Assembly (NCBI GenBank): GCA_963422275.1
Contig: OY729418.1
Span: 2,108,001 to 2,172,000 of the forward strand
Direction: 5' to 3'
Length of the DNA stretch: 64,000 nucleotides
From: G963422275 sp963422275
GTDB taxonomy: Bacteria > Pseudomonadota > Alphaproteobacteria > Rhodobacterales > Rhodobacteraceae
Positions within the stretch are counted from its first letter, which is position 1; the number at the start of each line of letters is the position of its first letter. A program made the position numbers and the translations under genes. The notes under the pieces were generated by a model that did no database searches, was not told the DNA's origin, and saw only the letters and a program-made list of their open reading frames with translations. Shown piece by piece: positions 53,290 through 61,971 of the stretch.

Positions 53290-53772
53290 AAATCTCCTGA
53301 TTAGCTTCGATAAGGGGACTGGAACTTCGGACAGCCGTTTTCGACCGCGGATATGCAGAGAAAAGCATAAACAAAAGAGCTTGCCTACTTAATCCAAATG
53401 CAACCGGCTGATGCTTGCTCGTCCGGTCGGCGTTTCCGAAGCGATGGCCGCAACGATAGAGTATCTTGGAGAAAGAGCGCTTGGCTGTCCCCAATGTTCA
53501 TGACACTCTTGTGCTGCTCTCCTGTCGCCATCCTAACACAAGGATAGGAGATGCCGAGAGAGGTTCATTGATTTTTTTAGACATCAATTTTGCTTAAAAT
53601 GTCATTTTTGGTTTAGTTGCGGGCAGAGTTCAATCCAGTCCTTTGAACTGGGCGAATGCTCCCGGCCACGAAAACGTTAAGCTCCGCCTGACTTCGGGGC
53701 AAGAAGCGATCGTGATTTTGCAAGCCCATGTTGGGCATGGCGCTTATGGACAAGTGCTCCGAGAGACAATCG
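53290..53772. other. Intergenic region upstream of second ABC importer operon
   Basis: About 480 bp between two minus-strand genes. It should contain the importer promoter. An AT-rich block lies at 53570-53620. No gene, clear operator or strong hairpin was identified. Confidence 0.45.
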
Positions 53773-54525
53773 CTAGCTCCCGATCAAGTCCATGATCCAA
53801 GACCAAGCTTGGTCTACAACCTCTTTGTACGTTGCCAGCGAAGGTGTCAGGGCCGGGAAAAGCGCACCCAGCTGATCGGTGAATTCGTGAACCAGCGCGA
53901 ATGCCACAAGCAAAGCGATTAGAAACATGCCTGCGCTCAGCAGAGCGCGTCGTGATTTTGATCTCGCGTTGGTTCCGTTTGTCTTGCCAGGCTTGCGTTG
54001 GGACGAAGCGATAATCCTTGATGAATTACGGCTATTGCGGCGCGCCATCTTGACGACAACCCCATTTGTCCTCACGAGAGTTTCAGTGTTCTTGACATCC
54101 TGTCGCACAACCAACGCTTTCGACTGCTCTCGCAATTGCTCATTGCGGTGCCGACCCTTTGACTTCGTGCTTGCCGCGTGCTGAACCTCCTCTTGAAGTA
54201 TTTTCAGTGTTTTCTGAGAATGCTGAATTGGGTCTTGGGACCCCGAACCGCTGGCTGTCCCGGCGATTTGGCGGTCAGTTTCAAGTGCGTCCCATAATCC
54301 GGGCTTCCTCCCTGCTTGAACCTGCTCAGCTTCACTTTCGGACGACGGCTTGATTTGCGCTGCCGTCAGTTGCCTGCTCGATGTGAGCAATAGCGGCTCG
54401 GAGACCTTACTCAGCTGAAACCAGATAGTTCCACAGCTTGAGCACTCGACCTCTCGGCCGAAGTTTGGGATCTCGGTGTCGTTAACGTCGTACTTGGTTC
54501 GACAATTCTTGCAGACGATTTGCAT
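53773..54525 (-). CDS. Zinc-ribbon domain protein with C-terminal membrane helix
   Basis: The 250-residue protein starts at the ATG at 54525 (a GTG three codons earlier is possible). The N-terminal MJ0042-type zinc ribbon reads MQIVCKNCRTKYDV and VECSSCGTIWFQ (two CxxC pairs). A long polar, basic, low-complexity middle follows. One membrane helix (ALLSAGMFLIALLVAFALVH) and a short periplasmic tail end the protein. This layout is frequent in Rhodobacterales and its role is not established. It is divergent from plsC. Confidence 0.82.
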   Translation of the reverse strand: MQIVCKNCRTKYDVNDTEIPNFGREVECSSCGTIWFQLSKVSEPLLLTSSRQLTAAQIKPSSESEAEQVQAGRKPGLWDALETDRQIAGTASGSGSQDPIQHSQKTLKILQEEVQHAASTKSKGRHRNEQLREQSKALVVRQDVKNTETLVRTNGVVVKMARRNSRNSSRIIASSQRKPGKTNGTNARSKSRRALLSAGMFLIALLVAFALVHEFTDQLGALFPALTPSLATYKEVVDQAWSWIMDLIGS

Positions 54526-55030
54526 GGCAGTCACTTTGAGCGGAGTAAAGCTACGAAATTAAATTGATTGCTAACTCTCACGGTTCCAAGGGTACTTCGT
54601 ATAGGGTGGCGTTACAAGGGCAAATTCTTCCGCCCTTGTCTCTTGCGGCACTGTCAGAATGGGGCGACGCTCCATGGAAGCAGTCGCCAGCGAGTGATAT
54701 TATTGTGGTGACCGGCCAATGTTCATTATCCAGTGTTCATGAATTATGTTGCCGTGCCATCCGTATGAACACTCTTCCAAATCCCGGGTCTTGCACGAGC
54801 GATCAGAACTTTGTAATGCTTGGAACACAGGCAGGCCACGCAATTCACAAACAAGGGATCGGGGGCGCAACCGGGTCTCTTCATGGGCGGTCGGCACCTG
54901 AAGATACCCGGCGGGCAGGGCAGTTCGAAAGCGAAGCAATCACTTAAATCAGCGCCAACTTAAGCAGTTTTCCGAGCTTGGCTGTCGGCCTTGGCAATTC
55001 AAAATCAAATTCATTATCAATCCACGCATT
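54526..55030. other. Divergent intergenic region between zinc-ribbon gene and plsC
   Basis: About 500 bp. A 127-codon plus-strand frame from a TTG at 54564 to 54947 exists but shows no motif, no good ribosome site and no family, so it is not called. Both neighbouring promoters should lie here. Confidence 0.45.
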
Positions 55031-55771
55031 ATGGCCCGGCATGTTCTTCAATGGATTCGATCGCTCATTTTCGTGACCCAGATGTACTTGGTAATGGGGT
55101 TGCTTGCGTTGTTCTATTTGCCGATGGCCATAATTGATCGGAAATGGGCTTTTCGCGGCATAGCTGTTTACTGCCGCTGGGTCAGAATGACTGCGCGCCT
55201 GCTTGTCGGCCTGAATTCGGAAGTTCGCGGAGAAGTCCCTGCAGGGGGTGTCCTGATTTGCTCGAAGCACCAGTCATTCTTCGACATACTTCTGATGTGC
55301 AGCGTATTGCCGCGTCCTAGATTTGTCATGAAGCGTCAATTGGTACATGCTCCAGTCATCGGATACTTTGCAACCCGAATTGGATGCATCCCGGTGGACC
55401 GGGGAAGAGGCTCGTTGGCGGTCAGGCAGATGACGAATGGACTTAATTCGTTAGACCAGGAGCCAAGCCAACTGATCATATATCCGCAAGGTACGCGCGT
55501 TGCGCCGGGTGCAGACATGCCATACAAGGTGGGAGCGGCGGTTCTTTACAAGAAAATTGGCAAGGGTTGCATACCGGTTGCCACAAATGTTGGTGTCTTC
55601 TGGCCAAGATTAGGTGTTTTCAGGAAGCCGGGTCTGGCGGTTCTGGAGTTTCTTCCTCGAATTTCAGAAGGAATGTCTCAAGACGCACTCTTGCAGAGCT
55701 TGGAGCGAACAATTGAGCGGAACTCCAACCGGCTGATGCGCGAGGCCGGTTTCGATACAGAAAAACCCTAG
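55031..55771 (+). CDS. plsC: 1-acyl-sn-glycerol-3-phosphate acyltransferase
   Basis: The 246-residue membrane-associated acyltransferase makes phosphatidic acid from lysophosphatidic acid. The N-terminal helix (FVTQMYLVMGLLALFYLPM) is followed by the HX4D motif in KHQSFFD, RFVMKRQL, GCIPVDRG and the substrate motif YPQGTR, then CIPVATNVG. The TAG stop codon (55769-55771) is part of a CTAG that serves as the insertion site of a lineage A IS remnant. The native 3' end may therefore have been altered or at least is flush with the IS. Confidence 0.93.
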   Translation: MARHVLQWIRSLIFVTQMYLVMGLLALFYLPMAIIDRKWAFRGIAVYCRWVRMTARLLVGLNSEVRGEVPAGGVLICSKHQSFFDILLMCSVLPRPRFVMKRQLVHAPVIGYFATRIGCIPVDRGRGSLAVRQMTNGLNSLDQEPSQLIIYPQGTRVAPGADMPYKVGAAVLYKKIGKGCIPVATNVGVFWPRLGVFRKPGLAVLEFLPRISEGMSQDALLQSLERTIERNSNRLMREAGFDTEKP

Positions 55772-56240
55772 GGAACCTTTGATTTGGAGGTTTTTTCTGG
55801 TTTTGGCTGTGGAAACTGCTCTTCCCGGCTGTGCTGGTCGGTTTTCTGTGGGCCGGAAGCCCCCGATGTGCGTTTTGGGGTAAAATTGCCGCCGTTTCAG
55901 TCCCCGTAGGGCCGTTCCCTCCAGAGGTGGTGCACCAGACCCCGGGGACCGATGCCGATATACAGCTTCATCCCGAAATGTCGCTAGCTCCCGTTCCTAG
56001 TCGACGACGGTGCCGTCCTCCTTCAGCGGAACCCCCCGTTCGGTCAAGCGATCCTTGATCTCCCGAACAGAAGGCGCGCCGTCCGCGGCGTGTCCTGCAC
56101 TTCCCGCTGTCATGTTCAAGGCTCGGTGGTTGAAGGCGCTGCAGGACGCGGTCCCTCCGAAAAGAGGATGCAGCGCAACATGCCATGCACGCCCCGGAGC
56201 ACAATGCTGCGTCCATGATCAGGCTGTATTCAGAGGTTCC
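55772..56240 (-). mobile_element. Decayed IS5-family element (lineage A, copy 3)
   Basis: The left end GGAACCTTTGATTTGGAGG follows CTAG (55768-55771), and the right end TATTCAGAGGTTCC stops at 56240. The 469-bp interior keeps only pieces of the transposase on the minus strand (IKDRLTERGVPLKEDG and PPLEGTA). Most of the gene is deleted. No target duplication remains on the right side. Confidence 0.75.
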
Positions 56241-56398
56241 TTGACTGGTGTTGCGTCCTGCAGGTCTTGCACTGCGTCTGCCGCATGCGATTGCCAATCC
56301 ACGTCAGCATCCCGCCATCTTCGCCTGCTGTCTGGCGAGACAAGGAAACCCGGTCGCCACATCCTTTTTGCCGGTTGAGCTTGACCATCCTCCCGGTA

Positions 56399-57016
56399 TC
56401 AAACCAACTCCGTGACCATCCACTTGGCATAAATGCCTTTAGCCGAACAACAGAAGGCGATGCTAGCCCAGGCCCGCATTGGACAGATCCTCAGTCGCTC
56501 CCCCAGTCCCTCGAACGCCAAATTGCTCAAGAACTGCCGCCGCCAAAGCAGTTGTATATCTGCATCCCTCAGTTGGGCCTCGTTGCAGGCCACGTCCCAG
56601 TTGGCCGTGATGAGGCAACCTGATAGCTCATTATCTCCAAGGCGCGCTGTTCCGTGAGAAGAAACTTGTTGGCCGCGGCAAGACACAGCGAAAACTGGCT
56701 ACGCGCCTGCGACCATGGATCTGCATGGCTTGCGATGCTTCCCGACCAATCCTTGGTTGTGGGCAAATGTCATAGGCCGGCATGAGCTTGAGACTGCAGC
56801 CACCCCAAAAGGCGGCATGGCTCTAGGCATGATCGTCCGTGTTTCCGACAAGAATGTTTAAGGTCATGCGCCCAAAGAGTTCCCGAAACGTTTCAGCCGG
56901 GTTGGTGAAGCGTGTCCGGACGACATCGTCGATCTCCTCGTCGTTCCGCCAGCCCATGCAGCGGTGCTGTCGATCGATGAGAGGACGAATATCCAAGCGC
57001 TCGACTGCCACCCGCC
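56399..57016 (-). pseudogene. HipA-type serine/threonine kinase toxin, C-terminal remnant
   Basis: The minus strand reads RELFGRMTLNILVGNTDDHA, the HipA catalytic-loop block, followed by a TAG stop. It then continues in frame with SHAAFW, LKLMPAYDICPQ and EASQAM, and after a frameshift FSLCLAAANKFLLTEQRALE, NWDVACNEAQL and LLWRRQFLSNLAFEG. This is the C-terminal half of a HipA-like kinase, with a premature stop and a frameshift. The N-terminal half is missing, cut at the CTAG where a lineage A IS begins (57017). No hipB was found. Confidence 0.7.
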
Positions 57017-58982
57017 CTAGGGAACCTCTGATTTGGAGGGTTTTTTTTTTGGGGTTTGCTGCGGATTTTGCCCTTCCCGGCTGAATCGGTCGGTTTTCGG
57101 CGGTCCGGAAGCCGCAAATGCGCGTTTTCGGGGCGAAACCGCCGCCGGTTCAGCCCCCGAAGGGCCGATCCGGCAAATTCCGGACACACTGATCCCTTGT
57201 CACGACAGGTGCGGCTGGGCAATCATCAGGTTCGAGAAGCCCAGAAGCAGCGCAAGCCGCTGCACGTTCTTGTCCAGACCCCGATAGCGAACCATGTCGC
57301 AGCCGAACACCCGCTTGACGATCCGGAACGGATGCTCCACCCGCGCCCGCACCCGGGCCTTCGCCTTCTCCGCCCTGGCCGCGGCGCTGCCCGGCGCCAG
57401 CGTCCGGCGCTGGCTCGGGGGCATGGCAATCCGCCACGACACCTCGCGATGCGCGTGCTCCGCGCGCTTGCCGATCCCGCGGTATCCGGAGTCACCCCAG
57501 ACTTGCTCCTCCTCGCCGTGCAGAAGCCGGTCCGAAGGCGTCAGGTCGTGAACGTTGGCGGCCGTTCCCTCCAGATGGTGCACCAGACCCCGGGTGTCGG
57601 TGCCAATGTGCAGCTTCATCCCGAAATGCCACCGGTTCCCCTTCTTCGTCTGGTGCATCTCCGGATCGCGGGCGTTGCTCTCGTTCTTGGTCGACGAGGG
57701 CGCCGAGATGATGGTGGCGTCAACGATGCTGCCCTTCTTCAGCAAAACTCCCCGCTCGGCCAAGTGATCCCTGATCTCCCGAACAGCTGCTGCGCCAGTC
57801 CGTGGTTCTCCAGCCGATGGCGGAACTCGGGATCGTCGTCTCGTCCGGAACCTTCTCAAGACTCACCCCGGCAAAGCGCCGGATGCTCTCCGCCTCGTAA
57901 AGCTGGTCCTCCATCAGCGGGTCGCTCAGGTTGCAGAACAGCTGGACGCAGTGCACGCGCAGCATCGCCGACAGCGGATACGGCTGTCGCCCCCTGCGGC
58001 CGCCCTTCGGATACACCGGCGCAATGCGGGCCTCCAGGCGCTCCCAGGGGATCAGGCCGTCCATCCGCTCCAGAAAGATCTCGCGGCGCGTCTTGCGCTT
58101 CTTGCGATCGTATTCAAACCCGAGTTATGGATAAGCTCTGTTTTCTTTTGGAATGCACCGAATGGCGTCTGGCACGACGATTTTGCCCATTTTGACCTTT
58201 GGCTGCGCCAGAATATAGGCAGCCAGACATGACAGGATATGAACGAAGGCATTTGTTGGGGACCGGTGTCGTGTGTGTTCCAATCCCATGCTTGATTTCA
58301 GTTTATCGAACAGCGTTTCAATGATGAACCGCTTCCGCAACATGATTTGGTCCAGAATGGGCAGAGGAAAGTTTTTCATGTTGCGGCGAATGCCAGTGAT
58401 CAGGTGCAGGCCCTGCTGCCGCAAACGCTGGAAAAGCGGCTTCGAAATGCAGCCTTTGTCGCCGAACGCCTTGCCTTCCAACTCGGCAATCATGGTCTCA
58501 AGCGGCTTGCGGTCGTCGGTGTTTCCAGGCGTGATCTTGACGGCCATGACCTGACCCTTGTCGTTGATGACCAGATGCAGCTTGAACCCGAAAAACCACC
58601 CCATGGTGCTTCGGCCCCGTTTGGCCAGTCCCTTGAAGACCTTGTTCCGGTTGATCCGTGCGTTGTGGCAGACAGCGAGCTTGGTGCTGTCCACAAAACA
58701 GATTCCGGTTTCCTCACCGCGAAAGCATTGCATCAAGATGCAAGACGGAACCGGCAAGCGCGGCATCAGGGCGACAAACCGTCCGTAGCTCGGCAGGTCT
58801 CCAAAGCAGTCGCGATATTTCCGCTCCACGCCATGGAACCGGAAAGCCTTGAAATTCTTGAAGGGCGAGAGATGAAACAGCACCATGATGAAGAGCCTTT
58901 CACTGAGCGAGAGCTTGCCCGAGCGCGAGCGCTGGCGGCCTGTGCCGATCAGCCGATGCCGCTCCCATTCTTCAAAGGCCTT

Positions 58983-60031
58983 CCTGATTACCACTCAAGC
59001 TAAGTTCAACTTAAGCAGCCGTTGGGGCATTGGCGGCGTTCTGAGGGCCACACAGGCAAGTCTGGGGATGATGTCGGGCAGGTCGAAGCGACGATTGAAG
59101 CGGCATTCGAACTCTGAGAGATATCGCTGGGCATACTTGGGGCGAATCGCATGGCAGGTGCCGCGCAACGCACTCTTGACATTGCCGAGAATGGTGTTCG
59201 CCCAACGAAACTCAGGGCGCTCGACGCTGGCTTTCCCGCTTCCCGCGACAATCTTGTCATGAGCGCAACCCGCCGCGGTGACGCCCTGGAAGCAGGCCAA
59301 ACCATCGAACACCGCCGAAGTGTCGGCATCCAGGTGCCTGTGTGCCCAGGCGGCGATTTCGCTGGTGCGGAGCCCTTCGACGACAGTGAGCTTCATGCGC
59401 AGCGGGTGTCCCTTCTCATTGGTCTCGACGGCGGCCACGAAAGGGGTCTTGGCCGGCGCCCCCCGCTTGCCCCCACTGCGCTCGCCGCCGAGACAGGCAT
59501 CATCGAGTTTGACCCGGCCGGTGAGCGGGAACTGGCGGTCGCGCTCCATCATCACCTGCATCAGCTTGTGTTTCATGCGCCAGGCGGCGTTGCAGGAGAT
59601 GCCCGGATGGCGATGCAACTTCATCGCCGAGACCCCCTTCCTGTCCTGGGTGCAGTACCATGGTCCATCCGGTTGATGAGGTGGATGGCCTGAAACCACA
59701 CCACAAGCGCCAGCTTGGTGGAATCGAAGATGGTGCCGGCGGCGACCGAGGTCTGGCGGTGGCACCGATTGCACTGCTGGAGCTTGCGGCCGGTCAATTG
59801 GCAACCTTTGTCGTGGCCGCAATGAGGACATGGAAATCCATTCGGCCAACGCCACCGATAGAGGGCATCAAAGCATTGGTCTTCGGTTCCGTAGAGCGAG
59901 AGAAACTCGTTCATGCTGGTTCCTTTCTGAAACTGCACTGGGTTTCGTGCGATGCATGTTTCCTTTCTCTATCATTGAGTTGCATGACGATATTCCATGC
60001 TAAACGTGGCTTAACTTCAAGGGTAATCAGG
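58983..60031 (-). mobile_element. IS1595-family element, inner layer of nested insertion
   Basis: The element is 1049 bp. Its ends are CCTGATTACC (58983-58992) and GGTAATCAGG (60022-60031), flanked by perfect 8-bp direct repeats AAGGCCTT at 58975-58982 and 60032-60039. It is a diverged sibling of the 14928-15957 element. The target lies inside the IS982 transposase gene. Confidence 0.95.
58995..59938 (-). pseudogene. IS1595 family transposase, frameshifted by a short insertion
   Basis: The N-terminal part (MQFQKGTSMNEFLSLYGTED, CPHCGHDKG and VVWFQAIHLIN) is out of frame with the rest (VSAMKLHRHPGISCNAAW to LLKLNLA). Compared with the intact copy at 15004, about 23 bp are inserted near 59654-59676, right after the codons for HLI. 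The insert shifts the frame by two. All catalytic blocks (KLDDACLGGER and FDGLACF) are otherwise preserved. Confidence 0.88.
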
Positions 60032-60322
60032 AAGGCCTTTGCAAAGTCGTCGAGACAACAGAACAGTGCGATGACAGAGGTGCTCATTGAGGGGATCCCA
60101 TCCGTTGATTTTGGTTGCGGATACAGAATCAGGCCACGCCCGATTTGGGAACCCCCTCACCCCTCTTATCCAGAATTGGGGTTATTCAAGGCTGGCAAAG
60201 GTCAGTTGCTGAAGGCGCTGCATGTCGTGATCCCCCAAAAAAAGGCGTGGCGCAAAATAACAGGCGCGCACCGGATGCGCAATGCAACGCCCAAAACCGG
60301 GCTGTATTCAGAGGTTCCCTAG

Positions 60323-60741
60323 GTCTTGTACTCATTGATTTTGATCCAGAGGCGGATGCAGGCGAGGGCGATTGCGGCGAGGAGTCGATGAGATGAAGAG
60401 GTCCCGGCGAGCCCGTCGCCAGCGCCTCGAACAGGCGCTCCCGCACCCCTTGCCTGGCCCAGCGGTTGCAGCGGTTGCAGACTGTCGCATGCGGCCCGCA
60501 GCGTTCCGGAAGGTCGCGCCACGGCGTGCCGGTGCGCAGGATGTGAAAAATCCCGCTGATCGCCCGCCGGTCGTCCACCCGCGGAACGCCCCGCGGCTTG
60601 TCAGGCGGCAACGGCGAGATGATCGCCCATTCCGCATCCGTCAGATCGTGCCGGCCTCGCATCCTCAAGCTCCCGCTGTTTGGAAGCTTGAATCACATCA
60701 GCGCCGGAAAGAAAATCCCTTTTCCTTTATGAGTACACGAC
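60323..60741 (-). mobile_element. Internally deleted IS5-family element (lineage B, copy 2)
   Basis: The ends GTCTTGTACTCAT (from 60323) and ATGAGTACACGAC (to 60741) bound only 419 bp. The transposase begins MRMRGRHDLTDAEWAIISP at 60668 and keeps PWRDLPERCGPHATVCNR. It then jumps from about residue 95 directly to the extreme C-terminus (ASASGSKSMSTRP in one frame, ALACIRLWIKINEY in another). The flanks are CTAG (left, shared with the lineage A end) and CTGG (right). The internal deletion differs from that of copy 1. Confidence 0.82.
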
Positions 60742-60745
60742 CTGG

Positions 60746-60795
60746 TCCCGGATGCACAATGCCACGCCCATGATCCGGCTGCATTCAGAGGTTCC
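60746..60795 (-). mobile_element. End remnant of IS5-family element (lineage A, copy 5)
   Basis: About 50 bp matching the right end of lineage A elements (GATGCACAATGCCACGCCC to GCATTCAGAGGTTCC) sits between the lineage B element and CTAG at 60796-60799, directly before accA's 3' end. It shows that two lineage A ends once lay here with the lineage B element between them. Confidence 0.7.
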
Positions 60796-60820
60796 CTAGT
60801 GCGCGACCATAACCAGAAGC

Positions 60821-61783
60821 TCACGCAGTCAGACCCTTCTCGCCGAGGTTCATGAATTTCCTTTGCCGTTCGCGAACCAAAACCTCTGGCTTCTTTCGCA
60901 GGAGTTCCTTGAGCATCTTCTCGATCGCATCGCCAACAGAATCGATGGCTTCCCTAGCGTTCCTTTGGGCCCCTCCAAGAGGTTCCGGGATAATGGCGTC
61001 TATTACGCCGAGTTTCTTCAGATCCTGTGCGGTGAGCCGCAGTGACTCTGCAGCCTCGCGCATCTTTTCGGGGGCCTTCCAAAGTATGGATGCACAGCCT
61101 TCTGGACTGATGACCGAATAGAATGAGTGTTCGAGCATTGCTGTTCGGTCAGACGTGGCAAAGGCGACGGCCCCTCCCGAACCTCCCTCGCCGATGATCA
61201 CGGAGATCAACGGTGTCTTCAGAAGAAGGCACTTCTCCGTGGTTCGCGCAATCGCTTCGGATTGGCCCCGTTCCTCGGCGCCCTTGCCTGGGTATGCACC
61301 GGGCGTGTCCACAAGCGTTATAACGGGAAGACCGAAGCGCTCCGCCAAGTCCATCAAGCGGATTGCCTTGCGATAGCCTTCGGGCCTGGCCATCCCGAAA
61401 TTGTGCGCAATCCGAGACTTGGTATCATAGCCCTTCTCATGCCCTATCACCACCACCGGTCTGGAATTGAATCTTGCAAGGCAACTCGTGACGGCGGGAT
61501 CTTCGGAGAAGTTGCGGTCACCGGAAAGCGATATGCATTCTGTGAACAACAAGTTCAGGAAGTCGCGGCATCTTGGGCGATTAGGATGCCTGGCAACTTG
61601 GCATTTTCGCCAAGGGGACAGGTTCTTGTACATGTCCGCCAGCATCTTCTTGGCCTTGCGTTCGAGCGCCTTGGCCTCTTTGTCGACGTTGGTGTCCTCA
61701 TTCGACTCGGTGATAGACCGCAGTTCCACCGCCTTTGTCTCTATTTCGGCGAGAGGTTTCTCAAATTCCAGATAATGCTGCAT
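60821..61783 (-). CDS. accA: Acetyl-CoA carboxylase carboxyltransferase subunit alpha
   Basis: The 320-residue subunit transfers CO2 from carboxybiotin to acetyl-CoA with AccD, the first committed step of fatty acid synthesis. Motifs are YLEFEKPLAEIETKAVELR, WRKCQVARHPNRP, GDRNFSEDPAV, MARPEGYRKAIRLMDLAERF, VDTPGAYPGKGAEERGQSEA, IGEGGSGGAVA and YSVISPEGCASILWK. The length is normal and the gene is intact although IS remnants end only about 20 bp after its stop. Start ATG at 61783. Confidence 0.97.
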   Translation of the reverse strand: MQHYLEFEKPLAEIETKAVELRSITESNEDTNVDKEAKALERKAKKMLADMYKNLSPWRKCQVARHPNRPRCRDFLNLLFTECISLSGDRNFSEDPAVTSCLARFNSRPVVVIGHEKGYDTKSRIAHNFGMARPEGYRKAIRLMDLAERFGLPVITLVDTPGAYPGKGAEERGQSEAIARTTEKCLLLKTPLISVIIGEGGSGGAVAFATSDRTAMLEHSFYSVISPEGCASILWKAPEKMREAAESLRLTAQDLKKLGVIDAIIPEPLGGAQRNAREAIDSVGDAIEKMLKELLRKKPEVLVRERQRKFMNLGEKGLTA

Positions 61784-61971
61784 TCATCCCGCTGTCCGCG
61801 AAAGCCTATGTTCTTCGGCACTGGCGGATTTGTCCGCCTGAACGCCTGTCTGGAAATATAGCTCTGCTGAACGAGTTTTGCACCATAAGAACGTTGCGAA
61901 AGCGGTCTTAAGTTCGGATTGGCCCGCGCCTGACCTTGACTAGTGCTCAACCAGTTGCTGCCCAAGGTCGG

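Larger units (their letters stand above)
58125..60087 (-). pseudogene. IS982 family transposase, split by IS1595 insertion
   Basis: The N-terminus (MSTSVIALFCCLDDFAKAF) lies at 60087-60032 and the rest at 58982-58125. Removing the IS1595 element and one AAGGCCTT copy restores a continuous frame of about 301 residues. Family blocks are LSERLFIMVLFHLSPFKNFK, CFVDSTKLAVCHN, VFKGLAKRGRSTMGWFFGFK, DKGQVMAVKITPGNTDDRKP and FGDKGCISKPLFQ. Apart from the insertion the gene is intact, so the interruption is its only visible lesion. Confidence 0.92.
58118..60183 (-). mobile_element. IS982-family element, middle layer of nested insertion
   Basis: The terminal repeats are ACCCGAGTTATGGATAAG (from 58118) and the complement of CTTATCCAGAATTGGGGT (60166-60183). 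The element is flanked by perfect 7-bp direct repeats TATTCAA at 58111-58117 and 60184-60190, matching the target length of the family. It sits in the fifth to fifteenth codon region of the lineage A transposase. Without the inner IS1595 copy it is about 1.0 kb. Confidence 0.93.
57200..60224 (-). pseudogene. IS5-family transposase gene (lineage A), interrupted and frameshifted
   Basis: It starts at the ATG at 60224 and is split after about a dozen codons by the IS982 element at 58118-60183. It resumes with DRKKRK and MDGLIPWERLEARIAPVYP, then LSAMLRVHCVQLFCNLSDP. After a frameshift near 57840 it continues KKGSIVDATIISAPSSTKN, WHFGMKLHIGTDTRGLVHH, VWGDSGYRG and EHPFRIVKRVFGC, ending at 57200. 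These are the IS5 DDE regions and make this the most complete lineage A copy in the window. It is inactive. Confidence 0.85.
57021..60318 (-). mobile_element. IS5-family element (lineage A, copy 2), outer layer of a nested insertion
   Basis: The ends GGAACCTCTGATTTGGAGG (from 57021) and ATTCAGAGGTTCC (to 60318) are flanked by CTAG on both sides (57017-57020 and 60319-60322). Removing the nested IS982 element and its duplication restores a continuous transposase gene start (FASLEYDRKKRK). The outer element is therefore a complete lineage A copy of about 1.2 kb that was later invaded. Confidence 0.88.

Noticed and set aside
54564..54947. Plus-strand TTG-initiated frame of 127 codons upstream of plsC
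   Set aside because: It has no ribosome site, no motif and no coding bias, and it lies in a divergent promoter region.
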